A DNA stretch of 64,000 nt from Anas platyrhynchos (GCF_047663525.1 NC_092602.1:2983501-3047500), one strand, 5' to 3'. Counted from the first letter of the stretch, positions 33,101 through 49,400 are shown. The notes: generated by a model not told the origin, from the letters alone. Numbers and translations are program-made.

Positions 33101-36100
33101 AGTAACGCTGTTACATTTCAGTGTCATAATCCTTGGCTTGCAACTCTGATTTTGGAATGCAAACAAGGATTAGGATAAACATACCATAAGTCTAGGAAGG
33201 AGTCAAATAACTAATTGACCCACAGGGAATCTCCCTAGGCGTTAGTCCAGAGCTTTTAAGAATCTTGAGTCCAGTACTTTGCTGTCATTTCTGAGTAGTA
33301 ACATGTATGGAAAGGAAGTGCTAAGTGGGCTTGTGAGACATATGATCTCTTTTAATGTATTTCTCAACTATCTGACAGTAACATGCACTATTTATCCACT
33401 TGCTGTAGGTGGAGACAGTACAAAATCATCAACGAATGCTTGAAATAGCAAGACAGCTTCGCTTAGAAAAAGAGAGAGAAGAGTCTTTGGCTCAACAGAA
33501 ACAAGAACAAAAAAATCAGGTATTGACATAAGAGAGTACCTATTAAAATAAATAATTGTTGACATCTGTTTGGGGGTCATGCATATAAAGAAGTAAATCA
33601 GAAATAAACAGAGTTTCTCCCAACATCAGAAAATTAAATCTCGTTTAAAATAGAAATAGCTGTGTACATTTTAAAGGAAGAGGCTTGACCCTACAAGTTT
33701 TGAACATCTCATTTAAGACTTTTGGCTGCCTCATCTGCCCCTGACATAATCATTTAGCAATCCCAGGAAATGTTCCATGACTTACTGTGGTAGTACCCAA
33801 AGAGAGGTCATTACATTTATGGTAGCGAGCAAATGTTTCCTTAGTTTGATTATATCTCTGTACACTTGCACTAAGATTTCAGTGGCTAAGTGACACAGCA
33901 AGTACCCAAACTTTTCGCTGTGGATCGGTGCAGAGGGAATAAATATTCAGGAGCAACCTTTGGGTTTTGGTCCTTAAGTCTGACAAAGATGATGCTGTAG
34001 GAAGCACTGGAAGCAGCTGGAATCTGACTATAGGGCAGGTTTTATTCCTAAGATATGTGGTGGAAACAAGATTCTTTAATATAAAGTCCAGCACCAGACT
34101 GTTGTATCATCTCACCAAATTCTGTTGATTTCAAATATAACATGAGCTTCCACACTGTATTAAAAGGAGAAAAACTCAGATTTCTAGTATTGCAGTCTAT
34201 ATCTGGATTTCAAATTAATGTGAATCAGGGTTTCAAGCTGTTGGGTCTTTGCTTGAGGGAGATCACAAGTAGAATGAAAGGGATGTCTATCTAATTCCAC
34301 TTCTTTTTATGCCTTTCCCGAAATTGCAGAAATGCTATTCACTTGGATGTTGTTTGGCAACAAGCTTTGCAGTGTGTTCTCCACTTGGCTCAGCATTAGA
34401 ATGGTGGATCGCTGTGACAACTCAGCTGCCTTGCATGCACTGCAGTAAAAGATAGCTAGAATCAGGACTGCAGTAGAAAACTGTCTTTTTTATTGTTGTT
34501 TTAATGTTCAAACCACTTGAAGGTTTGGTTAAAAAAAAAGTTGAATGATTTTCTGCCATAGAGAAAATATCACTTGGGAATACAATAACACTTTTCTTAA
34601 TTAACACTACAGAATATCAAGTCAATCCAGGCCAATTGTTGAAAATTTCTTTTGGCATGTTCCCTTGCGAACCAGCTGCTTATAGCTACCATTTCTTTTT
34701 TGTATTTGGGATTCTTTTTGATACCTTTTTGTTTTCATTGCTTGGATATGCATTTCAAATGAATTAACTTATATGTGTCCAATTGTGTCTCAAAAGTTGT
34801 TCCATGCAGAGCAGAGACTGCAAAGAGCACAGCTCCAGCTGAAAGAGATGCATCACGCAGTAGTGGATTCAAAACCTGAAAGTAAGTGGTAATCTATAAC
34901 GGCTGGGGGTTTATGCTTTTTCTCTGTTAGAAATGAAATCAAAACTGTATGACTGTCAATAATATGGTAGTGCCAAAAAGCCTATAGGAATACTGAGCTA
35001 ACAGAAGAAATAACTTGTGTTCTGAAGTCACATGCTTGAGATACTAAGGCTGAATGTGCCTTGCCATAAAATGCCAGGTTTAGTGAAGTTTTATGTTTTT
35101 TGTGTTTGTAATTGAGCATCAGTGAAATACTGCTTCTTAAAATTTTTCTCAAGAGAGGCAGGAGACCTTTTCTCCATTAACACCAGCGACAGGACCCGCG
35201 GGAACGGGGTTAAGCTGAGGCAGGGGAAGTTTAGGCTTGACATCAGGAGGGGGTTCTTCACAGAGAGAGTGGTTGCACACTGGAACAGGCTCCCCAGGGA
35301 AGTGGTCACTGCACCAAGCCTGTCTGAATTTAAGAAGAGGTTGGACTGTGCACTTAGTCACATGGTCTGAACTTTTGGGTAGACCTGTGCGGTGCCAAGA
35401 GTTGGACTTGATGATCCTCAAGGGTCCCTTCCAACTCAGGATATTCTATGATTCTATGAAATACATTGAATACTATGTTTTAGTCAGTGTAGATTTGTGG
35501 GATTTTTTTAGTTTCATCCAATAAAACATTCACGTGAAGGGCTTTAAGGTCTGTTTCTTATTGTATTTTTTTATGGTATCAAAAATAAAGCCACTTTCTA
35601 ATTAAGCTTTTATAGAGCATGGATTTTACACACACACGTGTATATACATACACACATACACCTATACGTAAGATTATATACACTAGATACTTGTATATTA
35701 ATGCATAGACTTAATATAAATAAATATTTATAATATATAAAATACTTTGTTCTCGTGATGTCACTGTAGCTGATTTATTCGTATGTTGCTGCATTACATT
35801 AATTATGTCGAGGCTGCTTCTGCTCGTTTTCAGTGGTATCTCAGTCTGCAAATAAACTCAACAAAATAAATTATACTACTTGTAGAGTAAGTTAGTCCTC
35901 TATGATCATTTATAAAAATAGCAGGTGGGAAGGAATTGTGGTTAGTAGATTAAATGCATAATAACTATCTCCAAAGGCTACAGTTTTACAACATCTAAGC
36001 TGCTGATGGTGTAGTTACTTTGAAGGAAATGTAAGAAGGATTAGCCTGAGTCAATGTAGGGTTCAGTGTTTCTCATGCATGTGACCACAATAAGGTTATC

Positions 36101-39100
36101 AGTAACCCATCACAGGATTGATACAGGTTTTATGCGCCGTTTATACAGGCATTGAGGATCATTAATATAGAAAAATTCTACTGTATGGAAGATTGTATTG
36201 TGAAGGCATAAGACTCAGAATGGTTCTTTTCCCAGAACTTTTGCAGTTGCATTCGAAGTTGCTCTGGTAAAAAAAAGCCATAGAATGATTTTTGTTTTAT
36301 CTACAAATTACTTCCCAAATGATAGCTATAGATTTAAATTTAGCAAAGTAAGTCATTGGCCTACTTTTTCAAGTACATTTAGTATTTCAGTTGCATCACA
36401 GAACAGCTTTGGCAGTTGTTTTGAGTTAGAGGATTTTTCTCAGTCAACAGCATGTTATGTTTTTATTAGTTCATAAATTTTATTTTTTTTTTAAAACAAT
36501 GTTCATCAGCTGCTGAACCACAAATGGAACTAAAAGAGTATCTGAACTATCTTCTTTACTCTGAGGGACCTGCAAGTAATTTTGTAACCGTTCCATTTTT
36601 GCAGTAGCTACCAGAGAGTTTATACAGCAAAGCTGTGTCAACATTTCTATTTCAGTTCCAGGGGTATTTTTAAGGCCAGTGGAAACTTGATGGGTTCAGT
36701 TCACAGAAGCAAAGGTAACATAATAAAAAGTCAGTAAATATGTTGTTTAATCATTGAGATGAAAATAAAGTTTACTCATTTAATTCCCTTGTCTTGAGTC
36801 CTGCTTGCAGGGGAAAAAAAGTGTTTAGATGATCTGAAGATAAACTTGGAGTCATTACTTAAGAAAACTTCTTCTGAAATTTTGCCCAAACAAAGACTTC
36901 AGGACTTAGCCTTGTAATTGCTTTTCTCCATACTAGTTACAAAGACACTGCTTGTCGTAGCAATTACAGAATGCTTTTTTATTTATTTATTTTTAATAAT
37001 TAAAATTAGGTGACCAAAGTGCATTGAGTAGGATAACATTTATTTTAAAAGCTTTGTTGGTCTACGGTTAGCACAATTTATTTTAATTAAAAATAAAATA
37101 AAATAAAATCCCTTTGGCTGAAGTTCTGTATCTCAGCTGCCTACTCATATCAGTATAGCTTGTATGCTGACAATTCAAAGGCTGTTTGGTAGTTGTGGAT
37201 TTTCTGTGTAAATCAGATGCTTTCCCTTAAAATAATTGAGTTCCATTTTTAATACTTAGGTGTTTTTACTTCCAAATCAAGATAAAATTATAAAAGTTGT
37301 TGTGAATGAGTGGAAACTTTTATATATGTCTTACAGACACATGCTGCTTCAACTACTTCATCTTATAATTACTTTAGGATGGCACTTTTTAAAGAAATGT
37401 AAAGGAATTCTTTAAAGGATGCAACTAGCATGTATTTAAGAGTGGCGTTAATATGCAATTAGCATCAGTCTGCTTTAGCTGTACCAGGGAAGTATAATTT
37501 ATGGTTGGTAGTTTACTTACTTTTAGAATCATAGTAAGTTATTTAGAAAACTTTGTACTGTTTCATGAAAAACAGTTGATCATTGTCAAATGTCTTTCAG
37601 ACTAAAATTGATAACATTGGTTTCCATAGTGCACTCCTTCCTTGTTTATTAACTTCAGTACTACCCAGCATGTTGCTTAACTACAGAGTTAGTTCCTGCT
37701 GCTAGTACTGACATGAATTTCTGATTTTTTTAAAATTCATCTTTCTTTGTTCTGGATATGAATAGAATTTTTATTGATACTGATCACTAGTTTGAATAAC
37801 CTAGCCCATGATTTCTCATCAAGGTTGCCATTTTTTTTTGCTTTGAAATCTCTGTTGGAACAAACACAAATTGTGAATGCCAAGAAGTGAACTGAATTAC
37901 TGAAATTCTTGATCTCTGTCCATTTTACAGAACTTTATTGTTCATTTTATTAGCAGAAATATCGAGAAGTAGATGACTGGCTTGAAAATATTGATTAAAG
38001 AATGGGTTAAGAGGATTTTTGTTGATAAACAGTGAAATGTGTAATTTATACACTTAATTAAGTTGGTATGGAATAACATTTAGAGCAAAGAGAACATCAA
38101 AGATACCAGTTAAAGAGGAAATGTTTTATACAGATGTCTCTTTTATATCATTTGAAACATTTTATGAAAAATAGAAACTTAGGAGACTATTACTAATATT
38201 TTCTATTTGAATGGAAAGATTAACATTTTTATTTTCGTTAATTTTGAACCTTTTCATTTGGCCACAGAGCTATCTTTCCCTAAAATTCCAAGTTTAAATA
38301 ACTTCCTTTCAAAACTACAGACCAGGTTACAATTTTGGCAAAGGAGAATGCTTAGGTGGAACTTGATAATAAAATTGCTTATAATGATCTATCGGAAATA
38401 CAATCACTGTCAATTCATACAAGGTTAGGGGGAAACCACTTTTAAAGTGGTTTAAAAACCTAAAAACTCAGCACGACTTATGTTAAATGGATTAAAAGGA
38501 GTTTACTGGAGCTCCCAGGGTCAAAGAGGTGGTGCTATCCTTGCATTTAGTTGTAGAAGGAAATGTAACAGAAAAGTTGTTAGCTCTTTTTTTAACTCAG
38601 GTATTTCCATCACTGCAAAACCGCGTCTGTGGTTTAGAATTTGAGACGGTCGTTGAAAGTTAGATTTCAAAGAGACACAATAATATTATAACATGGAAAG
38701 CATGCCTTACAGTACAAGATTCAGGAAGCTGTTTAATTTTTGAAGGAGATATTGAAGAGATGATCTGTCATCATCTGTCATTATTTGTATGTCCCAGATC
38801 TCTTTTTAATATGGGGAAATGGGAAGTGATATCATTAGAAGCTGTGGACTGAATCACTTAAATACTGCTTTGTAGAAGATGATTGCAGACAGGGAAGTGA
38901 AGGCTTTGACGTTTAGCAAGTGAATGCCACGTGGAAGTCTATTCTGCACCTGCCTTTGTCATAGCCTTTCTATGTGATATTAAACAAAGCGTTGGTCAAT
39001 AACCTATAAAATGAGCGCTCTTTTTTTTTTTTTTTAATTATTAAATCAGTTAGTGTTGCAAATGTTTTTGGTATAGAATACACAAATATAGAGGGGAAAA

Positions 39101-42100
39101 AAGTAGTAATCTGAGCTCAAGGTGGATCAAACTTTAGCTCAATTAGCAGAATTATGCAGGGAAACTTGCCTTTTTCCTACATGACTGAGCAAGCACCAAG
39201 AAACTCTTTCTCCCACCCATCTCTTTGCAATAATAATAAAAATTGAATGGAAAACATGAGGAATTACTGTTAATAGCTCTTCACATGTAAATACATGGTT
39301 GGCACAGTCTTGCTAAAATAGCCTTAGGGCACAGAGCCAGACTTTTTGTGCAGCTTACGTATGTAGATTTTGTAATCATAAGTCAATGTTAAAACATTAA
39401 AAACAGGGTTTATGTGTGTAATGGAAAGATTTAAAGTATGCTTGCTTTTCTTTCCTTGAGCCTGGGAATATGAAAAAGGGATGTCTTTCACTGAAAACAA
39501 ATCTTAAAAGAGCTGCCCTGTGTTTGTTTTCGAAGGTTCAGTTAAGCAGCAAAAATAGCTCTTAGGTAGTTACTTCTCCATATGTCAAATCATATAGGAG
39601 GAAAATATCTCCAGAAGTATTTAGGAAAGAAACTACATTAGTCATGAGGGATGTTGACATCATCATGTCTTTCCCTGTCAAGATGTCAAGTTTTAACTTG
39701 CTTCATTGCTTGGTGCACCTTCAACAGCAAGCGTGAATGCAGAACCAGCCAGTGTTTAAAAGAAGCCGGTAATAGCTCTTGGGTTATCTGTGAAGCAAAT
39801 CTAGATAGTGATCAGGGTTGTACCCTGTGAAGCCAATAGGCCTCTGCTCTTTTGAAAGCAATCATTTAGGCATGGTTGTTTCCTGAGTTTAGTGTCATAT
39901 CTATGATGAATTATTTAGGCATATTTATGCAGTTTTATAAGAAGGCTGGAGTAGGATAAGAAATAAGATATAAGTTATGTATGTAGATTTTTTTTTGCTA
40001 CCAAGAGGAAAGCTAGAAAACAAGAAATTAGTTTGATTAAACTGTTAATATTAAATATCAGGGTAATTTAATTGACATCACTTTGATTTCCACGCCAAAG
40101 TTCTTGGTTATAAATATCTAGTTGGGAGTTGTGCTTCTAGTCAGTTCTGAGGTGATAATTCAGCTCACGGTGTACGTGGGAAGCTTTGCTGCATTTGCAG
40201 AGGTGGTGGATTTCTAGTGAGACTTGAGAATGTAGTCCTTCCTGCACAGCTCTGTGGTGGGCCGAGGAAGACTGGAACCCAGTTCTTTTGCAGGAAAGAA
40301 GTGGGAATTTTCATGGGTTGATTAATGTTCCCTCTGAACGTCCAGGGGTGTTTCTCAGGTTACAGCTGTAGCGCCCAGTGCCTAATGGTTATTGCATGCA
40401 TATAGTAAGTACGGTTTCCATTCTGAAATTAGTACTGATGCTGTTTATTTTGTGCAAGATGAATGACCTTTCCACATAGAGGAAAAGAACCTATGACATT
40501 GTTGCTTTTCATAAACACAGAGATCAACAAACCAAACTGCTGGAAAAGAGGAATTCCCACTCATTTTTAGTTTGCGTTGACTTTATTTTTTTTGCAGCAC
40601 TGCTTTCCCTAGGGTCTGTTTCCTTTCTTCTCATTCTCGAGGCTTTCTTAGAACTAAGAATGGCTTATTTCCTCTCTGGCAGCTAGACCAAGTAGCTTTC
40701 CTTTCAGTCAAAGCTGAGAGCAGAGGCTGAAGAGGATCTGTCAGTACTGTTTCTAGAGGTAAATAGTTGCAAAAGAATGGGCCCCCCTTTTCCAAGGCTT
40801 GTATTTCACTGTGTTCTGTTTTCTTTTGCCAGTCAGCGATATGGTCAGCAGGCTCTTTAGCCTGAGAGCCAAAACTCTTCTTTCAACCTGCATCCTTTCC
40901 TCTGTCTGTTTCAGCAAGGTCAGCTCTGTTATTGTATCTCTGTACTCAAGCTTTTATTTGTGTAGAGAAATACAGAGATTTGAATTTCTTGTTTTTCTTT
41001 GTGCTCCATAGTAATTCCATGTTCTCAAACAAACAACAACAAAAACCACCCCACTCCCTCAGCAAGTAGTTTTAAAATGTACCCAGGATACTTACCTTTT
41101 AGTCATCTAGATCATGAAAAATACTCTGAAATACCTGTTCCCACTCTCATCTGACATGTAACTTGCAGATCTTACAGTAGTCCTTAGTAGAGGTGTCTTG
41201 GAGGAGTAATTGCACTAAACTGCCTGTTGTCAGCACACGACTGTGTAATGTAATTTAAATAGCAGCTTCATTTTTTACTGTCATATTTTTCTAGCTGTGT
41301 ATTGCTCTTACCTGTATGTGCCTATGTTTATTTATAAGTTATCTGTAAAGGAGGTTAAATTACTTTATCTAGCAAGAGCCAAGTCACAAGCATGGTATCA
41401 TGCAGTGTGCATCAGGCTTGCGTAGAGGAAAACTTAAGTGTGATTGCTTTTCTCAGTAGAATTTTTGACATTACACAGCAATTTCTTCTTATTTTTTTCA
41501 ATTCTTTTTTTTTTCCAGTATTCACAGTCAATATACTGTCCCAAGACCAAACATTTGTTCATGAAAGAAAAAATAGTCTGTTCCTTAGAGAAAAGCAATT
41601 TATAAGTGTTACAGCAATATAGAAGACTAAGTGTATGTAGACATCCATTTAATTCTGCTCATTTTAAGGGCAAATTTTAGATGCCAAATTGGAACAAAGA
41701 AGTTTTATTTTAAGGAAGAATTTCCAAGTGTATAACAGATCTTACGTGAGGCTGGCCAAATTAAGATCTTTGTTCTATTTTGAGACACAGATAAAGGATT
41801 CATGCTGAGATAATTTCTGTCTGTAGATGATGTAATTCACATGAAACAATGACCTACGTAATCTATGGGTAGAACCAGCTTCAGGATGCTTGCTCCTCTG
41901 CACCAGCCAGGGAAGCTGTAAGGGATACAATCTTCAAAGGAGCCCTGAGCAAGTCAGCACAGCTGTGATGTGTTTTGCTGTCACTTACCCTGAATGCATA
42001 TAAGCAACCCAAGCCTAGCCATCAACTTTTAAAATTTATAAAGAATGTAATTCACAACAAAATGTAACATGGAATCAAGTATCTGGATGTGTGAGACATG

Positions 42101-45100
42101 CACAGGGTTATCAGTGTTGTGTGTTGAATTTTACAACTGATTCAGCTAGACTTTTGTGTAAGGGTTTTACTTGTTCATTGATTAAAATAATTTGTTGAGA
42201 AATTAATAGTTGCATGTTAGAGATGCAGATGGATAATGAATGTAATGCATATTGTATCGTTTAACATCCAGATTAAAAAGCTAAAACGAGTAACTACCTG
42301 TTTCTTTGAGTTTTGAGAAGAAGACTTAAACATTGTGCTGTTGTTACTGTAATCTGCTGAATACTTTAATATGTTGGGGAAATGAAACTTAATTATCCTC
42401 TACATGACTTTGGGTATAGACATACATTGATTTAATCTGTTTTTAAGGTTTAATGAAGAAACTGGAAGAGGAGATAAATTTCAATTCATACCTGACTACT
42501 GAAAAAATACCTAGGGAGCTTGAAAGCAAGAAAAAATCAGTATATTTCTTACAAAAGACAGTTGGAGAGCCAGCTCTGAGTAGATCAGATCTCAATGTAC
42601 TTGAAATGAAGGTAAGCACTTAATTGGTGTTCCATACCATCTCTAGAGTTCTTGTATATTGCAGTTTTCCTATCCTTACTTTACACCCCTGAAAAAAGGT
42701 TTAATTCCCAAAGGAACATCTTTCAGCTGTAAAAGAAAAGATGTGTTAACTTGCTGAATGCAAGCTCTTAGATAAGTTAAAAAAAATATATATAAAAATC
42801 AAACCCCAAACCACAAAGCCCACCCTATCCTTAAATGCTATATAGAAAATCATGTTAGCAATTTGCTATGGTATGAGCAGAGATGTTAATTCAGCGTTAA
42901 AGGTTTGAGCAAGTTAAATATCTGAAAGAAAAGTTGTTTATAGAAAAACTAAATTTATAACTCAGAAAAAGAGCAGGATTTGTTGCCACTTAAGTACATT
43001 TGTATTGGTTTTATATTTGTATCATTCTAAATTCAAGATTAAATATGTAATATGGTTTAGAGGAATTTAGAGTAACACTAATCATTAATATTTCTGTTGA
43101 TGGTGTTGAAAGTTTACAACAGTCTTAGCTAGGGTAGGAAGAGCAGTCCTAAGTACTACTATGTACACCGTTCAGTCTTAAATGTCCTCTCCTTCTCTCA
43201 CCAGTTGGAGATCCTAAATTATTAAAATCCTAATTATTAAAAAAATAAATTGCTGTGAAAGACGAATAGGCAGAAAACAAAGTATTTGTAATTGATCAGA
43301 GAATGATTACCCCATAGAGGTGTGAGGGCTGTCATCCACCATTCTTCCAGTGTCTTATAGAGAGAGGTTTAACAACTTAATCATCATCATGATAGCCTGC
43401 GTGCGCCTGCGTGCATTCGCTCTGTGGCACACGTCAGACTAATGTAATAAATGCCCATAGTTTGTTTGGTTGTTTTTTTTTTTTTGGATCAGTCATGAAT
43501 CAGCAGTTGAGTGTCATCAAGAATACGCTCTATTTTAAGGTTACGACTACTTTTTGTGAAAGAAAAAATAGTGACAACCCAATGCCATTTTGAATCCTGA
43601 TCGTTATAACTTCTAAGAATTACAGCATTATTAAACTGTAGATTAGGTCTGAAACATTAAACTAGCTCTGTGATTCAGCCTCTGCTTTCCCAGTTTCTTT
43701 CTTTAAATCAAAACAACATTTGTGGTTGCAGTTATTTCTTTTAGGCATAGTCGAAGCCCTGTTTTATACCTATCTTTTCCAAAAGTATTCTTAGGATTTT
43801 GGCAATATTTCAAAGAGCTTCAAGATTTCTTTTTCACCATGAGGTAACCTTTTAATTTGTTATATTTTGGAAGTGTGTTCTTAACAGATAATAAAAACAT
43901 GTCATATACTTGGCTGTAATCACAGCATGGCCTGAGCATTTCTTTCAAAGGCAGTCTTCTATTATCTCAATGTCTTTAAAAGGAGCTGAATTGCAGTAAG
44001 TATGATATTATCATGCATTTTATAATATATAAAACAGGAATTTTATTCAAAAAATTGAATCCTTATGCCATCTTCAAATTCAGACCTGTTCTAACCACCA
44101 GTAGGAAAAGAAATAGGCTTTTGTAAAGGAACAGAATTTACTAGTGAGTTTCTTCAGGTTTTGGACTATTCCTGGTCATATTAAGCACTTCATTTCAAAT
44201 ATTTAGCTTTAAAAGTTCAGATATTACCCATAGTAATGTTAGGGTAATGTCCAGCACTGTACATGTATTATGTTTTGACTTTGTTGGATTTCAGCACATA
44301 TTTACACTGCTTGCTTATCAACACTCATCTAGGTAGCAGAGAATTAAAGGAAGGTTGCTAGGGCTGTGGTTCAATGGCTGATGAGAGCCCCAGTTTAGCA
44401 TTAAGTCAGGAGCGGAAAAGCTGGAATCAGTTCACTGGTGTAGCTCTTTATTAGTTTCCCGGTGCAGTTAAGTTTCAGCTAGAATGAAGATCAACAGTTT
44501 GAGCCTATGGACAAACAGGTGCATTTTGCGTCAGTAGAAAGAAGGTATCAGAGAGATGGAATATGATGAGACTCTTCAAACCACTGATGCAATTTAGTAT
44601 CAGTTCAATTTTATCTGTTCCTCTTTAAACTTCTGATAGATACTTGAGTGAAAAGGAATTTTAGTTAATACCGCTAAAAGCACATTTTCACGTAGTACAT
44701 GACACCGTTCTTTTTTCTGCCTATGTGTGCCAATTTACATGCGTCTTCTGTATACGTGTACCACTTTACTTAATTTTCAGAATAAGCTTAATGCTTCTGC
44801 CTTATCATAAAGGCACAGAACTGGAAATAGAAAAACATAGTCTCTTCCTGGCAAATACTGAATGACTCATTGAGTTGTTTTTTTTTCTTCTTTTTTCTCT
44901 ATTTTAAAAATGGAACTGGTAATATTTCCTTGTAACTGGGTTGTTAGTCTGGCTTGCAAAGCATTTAATTCTTGCAGAAGACAAAGAAAGAAAGCTCTGT
45001 TTCTTTTAGTTTTCTGCTCTGTTTTTCAGATAAATGAAGTAAATGCACAAATAAATCAGCTTATTGAGAAAAGAATGAGCAAATATGAGCCAATTGATAG

Positions 45101-46427
45101 TAAATTTTCCATGTATCGCCAACAGGTAAGGAGAAGCATTTTTTAAGTAGGAGCAGTAAAGCAGTTTTAGTCACTGACTATTTGACATACTGATTTTTTT
45201 CTTTAATTTATTAAAGCATAAATCAGAAGAAATAAATAATAGTGCATGACAAAACCAAAATCAATAGCTGTTGAATATATGTATGTTTAGGGCTTAGTCA
45301 AACAATTGTTTTCAGTCATTCTAGTGAGTTTACGTCAATTGCTGTCCGAGGTGTTGCCCTCACAGTAATTCTGGAAGGATCATTTTGGAGGAGCTATTTT
45401 GGTAAGTCTCCAGCTGTGGACAGATTCTTACAAGGCAGCATGTGGGCTGACTGCTGCAGTCAGACCTGGATGCAAAGCTTTGTGTTTGACCACATGCTAC
45501 TTTTCCTTTTACATCTGTTAAGAAGGTAGTCTTTGATTTTATTTTTTTTCATCCTGAGGCTATAAAATAGTCTCTCTATAAAATGGGCTCTGTGATCTAG
45601 TCTCAGTAAATTTGTAAGTTATAAAAAGGATTTATGAAATCTAAGATTTTTGGAGCTTACACAGAAACATTTCTTTTCCAGCCGACCTGTGTAGCTGCTG
45701 ATTTTATTGAAAATTTTCATAATGATGCTTATAGTGATGAAAAAAAAAAAAAAAAAAAAGGCTTGGGTAAAATATTCAGTGATAGGAAAAATTGTGATAA
45801 AATCTATACTATAGTTCAATCACATATGAAATATGAAACACCCAGTTCTGTTTTGTAAGAGATAAACTTCTTCCCTAAAGAAAAGCCTGCTACATAATAT
45901 GCTGGTGCCAAAGACCACCTGGCTAGTGATACTCCTACCTATTCTAGCAGTTCAGGTTGCTGCTGTGAGTTGAAAGCATATGGTGGTCTTTGCTTTGTTC
46001 TTCTAGGGACAACTTGCTTCTGTTTCACAAAATAAACATATATATTGTACTACAGTTTGTTGCTGCAGATAGCTCATGAAGCAAAGAGCTGAGCAGATCC
46101 CAGCAGAATTCTGTTAGATATATCTGTTAGAAATAAAGCTGGCCCTCTTAATGTAGTGTGAGAAAGCCGTTACATTTTGCTTCATTTTTTCTTTTTTTTT
46201 TTTTTCCTTCAGATGAAGAAACCAACCATGCATCCAAATTCAGGTTCATACATCTAAATTCATGTGTTGTGTTAAAATATACTTTGGCAAGATAAAAATA
46301 CTTTTTTTTCCTGAACTAATGTATGCTTATGTTCCTAAATCTGTTGACTTCTAGTCAAACGTTAGGTACTTTTAAATATTCTGCCTGGTACAAAACATTA
46401 TTTTTTAAATGCTTTATCTTCTAGACT

Positions 46428-46469
<42 letters not shown>

Positions 46470-49400
46470 TCTGTAATCTACACTATTTCTGTACTGTACT
46501 GCTTTATTCATTCCCTTTTAGCTATTTGCCAAGATCTAGCGGCTAGGTTCTGCTGTTAGCATAACATATTTCTGTAGGTTGGAGTAGGTTGGAGTTATAA
46601 AAATCTGTATTATGACATTTGTGAAATCTTGGATATCTTTCCAGTTAAGCCATGTTGATGTATCTCACATATGCACAAAAAGGGACTAAATAGATTAAAT
46701 GGAGCAGCTAAAATGTGTACCTTTTTCTTCAATGAAAATGAAAAATGAGGTGAAGAAACATACATCTAAAATGTAAAGTAAATCAGTATGAATCTGAGAA
46801 AAAGGCTAAGATGGAAATCTTGGCTGTACTAAAGAAAGTTGGGAATTTGCAATTCGCTTCAATGAAGCTGTGGTTTAACCCGCTGTGTATAATGTGTAAC
46901 TGATGCTTTTTTCTTTGCAAAGAGATACGCTCACATTTCCTAATGAAAATTAGTTTCCTACAATTGAAATGTGTTTACAGTGGTGCCATGCCTGAAATTT
47001 AAGTGTTTATGTTTTACTAATGATTAAACAAGTCTAAGCAAGAGCAATTTGCACTTTACTTGTCCTTATACGTTTCTAATATTCATGCAGGCATCTATAA
47101 TTTCTCGGAAAAAGGAAGCTAAGGCAGAAGAACTTCAGGCTGCTAAGGAAGAGATGTCCAGCGTGGAAAGACAGATGCTACAAAAGACAAATCAGGCCCA
47201 AGAGTTAGAAGGCTCTGAAGTTTTGAAAGGGGATGAGGTATGCAATGTAACTGTGCAAGTGAGGAAAAGGAAATTTGTAAGAGAGAGATCAATTTTTTTG
47301 TTAACTAATAGTTTCCATTTAACTTCACATTTCAAAAACTGCGTCTACAGTATTTTATCCATTTATATAGTATGGTGTCAAACTACATGGCCTCAGCGCT
47401 GCAACAGGCTGGGCTCTGCTTTTTTATGTATTCTAAGTAAAAATTGGATGACAAACAATGTATATGAAGACATTTTTAAAGTGCAGATAGTACAATGCTG
47501 TCTAGTGCTTTCTAATGCTTTCCAATATTTATGCTGTAACAACACTTTTTTAAATACTTGATTTGTAGCGGTTTTCAAATTAATAATTTAAATTATTCAC
47601 ATTGTATCTAATAGATTATAAAGTACATGCAGACTTAATGTTGGGCTGTCTTAACATTCCAGAGCTTTGAGTTAAAATAATGTCAATATCATCACAATGG
47701 TATGATGATAAATAACTTTAACCAACTATAGAAGTCAACAAGACTAATGAGGGGATTAGGACTTAAAGTGATTAGTCATGTAGATCAATTTTATTATTCA
47801 ATGTATAATAAAAATCTACAATGTTACTATCTATTCTTTATATGATAGATGATCATAAGGTGCAATACTAGCAATTACCAGAAATGCAGGGGGTTTTTTT
47901 GTATTTATTACCCCCAAATGCTTTTACTTCAAATAATATTTTCACAGACCCACCCTTTAGGTGCATCATTCTCTGAATTAGTGTATCTCTTTATTCCTCA
48001 TGTACTGTCTTCATTTGTACTGCTATACTTTAGTAAGAGTAACACTCTTTCCTTTCTTTTTCTTTGTCTGTTTCTGTGCTTTTTTTACATACTACTCAGT
48101 ACAGTGAACGCCCTTTGTAGAAGGAACTCCCTTCCCGATCCCATAGGACATGCCTGTTCCACAAAAATCTGTTTTCTTTTAAAGGAGTCTTACAGAGTAA
48201 ATAAGTATGGGAATGTATGTGTCCACTCATGCATAAAGACTTCCTGCATATTATGGAATCTGTGCATATTTCTCTTGTGCCTTCTTGCCTGTCTCCCCTT
48301 CTGTAAATCAAGATGAAAACTATAGGTGCAGTTACCATCCAGGGTTACGTTTAGAGCAATGAATATCTCGAGTCTGCTGAAAGTAACTCATGCTACAAGA
48401 CTTCAGCAAATCTTTGAAGAATTAACATGTTGATTTCTCTTACTATGATGTACAATAGACATTCATAGGTAGCAATAGTAACAAGACCACTGAATTATAC
48501 TTCTCTCCACCACAAGGTTTTTATCTCCAGTGGGCACCTTGATAGAACCTTTGACAACTTTAAGACAAGAATAGAAAGCAGACAATCTGTGTTTCTGTCA
48601 TGGGAAAGAAATGTTTAATTAATCATCAGGAATGCATTACAGAGACATCACATATGTTTTACATTATTTGTAAATACACTTGAAAGGTAAGAAATACTTG
48701 ATGTGCCTACTCCTGAGCGGGGGCAACATACTTTGATCAATAGCAATTTAAGGAGAGAGGGGCGGGTGGGAAACACAGTTACAGAACCTAGGCTTGATAA
48801 TGAAAAAATGAAGTTAACTGTCTGATACAAGGAAGAGGCTCAATACAGAGGGGGAAAAAAAAAAAAAGAAAGACCTGTTTTGAACATAACATGCATTCCT
48901 TTTGTTCAAATCTGTTCTACTTTTGGCTTTTTAAATATTTTAAATCTTCATTTTGATGCATGCAGAATACATGATGGAGCACTTTGGGCAAAACATCAGC
49001 TTAAAATAAGAAGAGTTTGCCTTTTTCTAAAAAACATTTCTTGTTCTGTAAAATACTTTCTGTATGTTGGCTCAAGGAAGCCAGCATGATATGATCAACG
49101 TTCTGTTTCTGTTTATTAGTTCATTAGGTACACTGTAGTGGCACTCACAGGCACTCCAAAGCAGTAAAAAGAGTGTTTTCTATGGCTTAAAACTAGCAAA
49201 GAATTTGGGTTCTTGATGATTTTGATTGCTTCATTTTCAAAGGTCACAGTTACCTCCTCATCTGGAAGAAGGAGGTAGTGATGTTATTATTGTTTTTTTA
49301 AATGTCAGCTAACAAAAATGCTGCAAAGGAGTTTGGTGCTATAGTTTTCGTATCTCCTTAAAGTAAATGCAAACACGTATTATAGAAGCAGTCCTGCTTC

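Noticed and set aside
47849-48316. 155-codon open frame in IFT81 intron 10
   Set aside because: Phe/Leu/Cys-rich translation typical of T-rich DNA, no splice support, no recognised domain.
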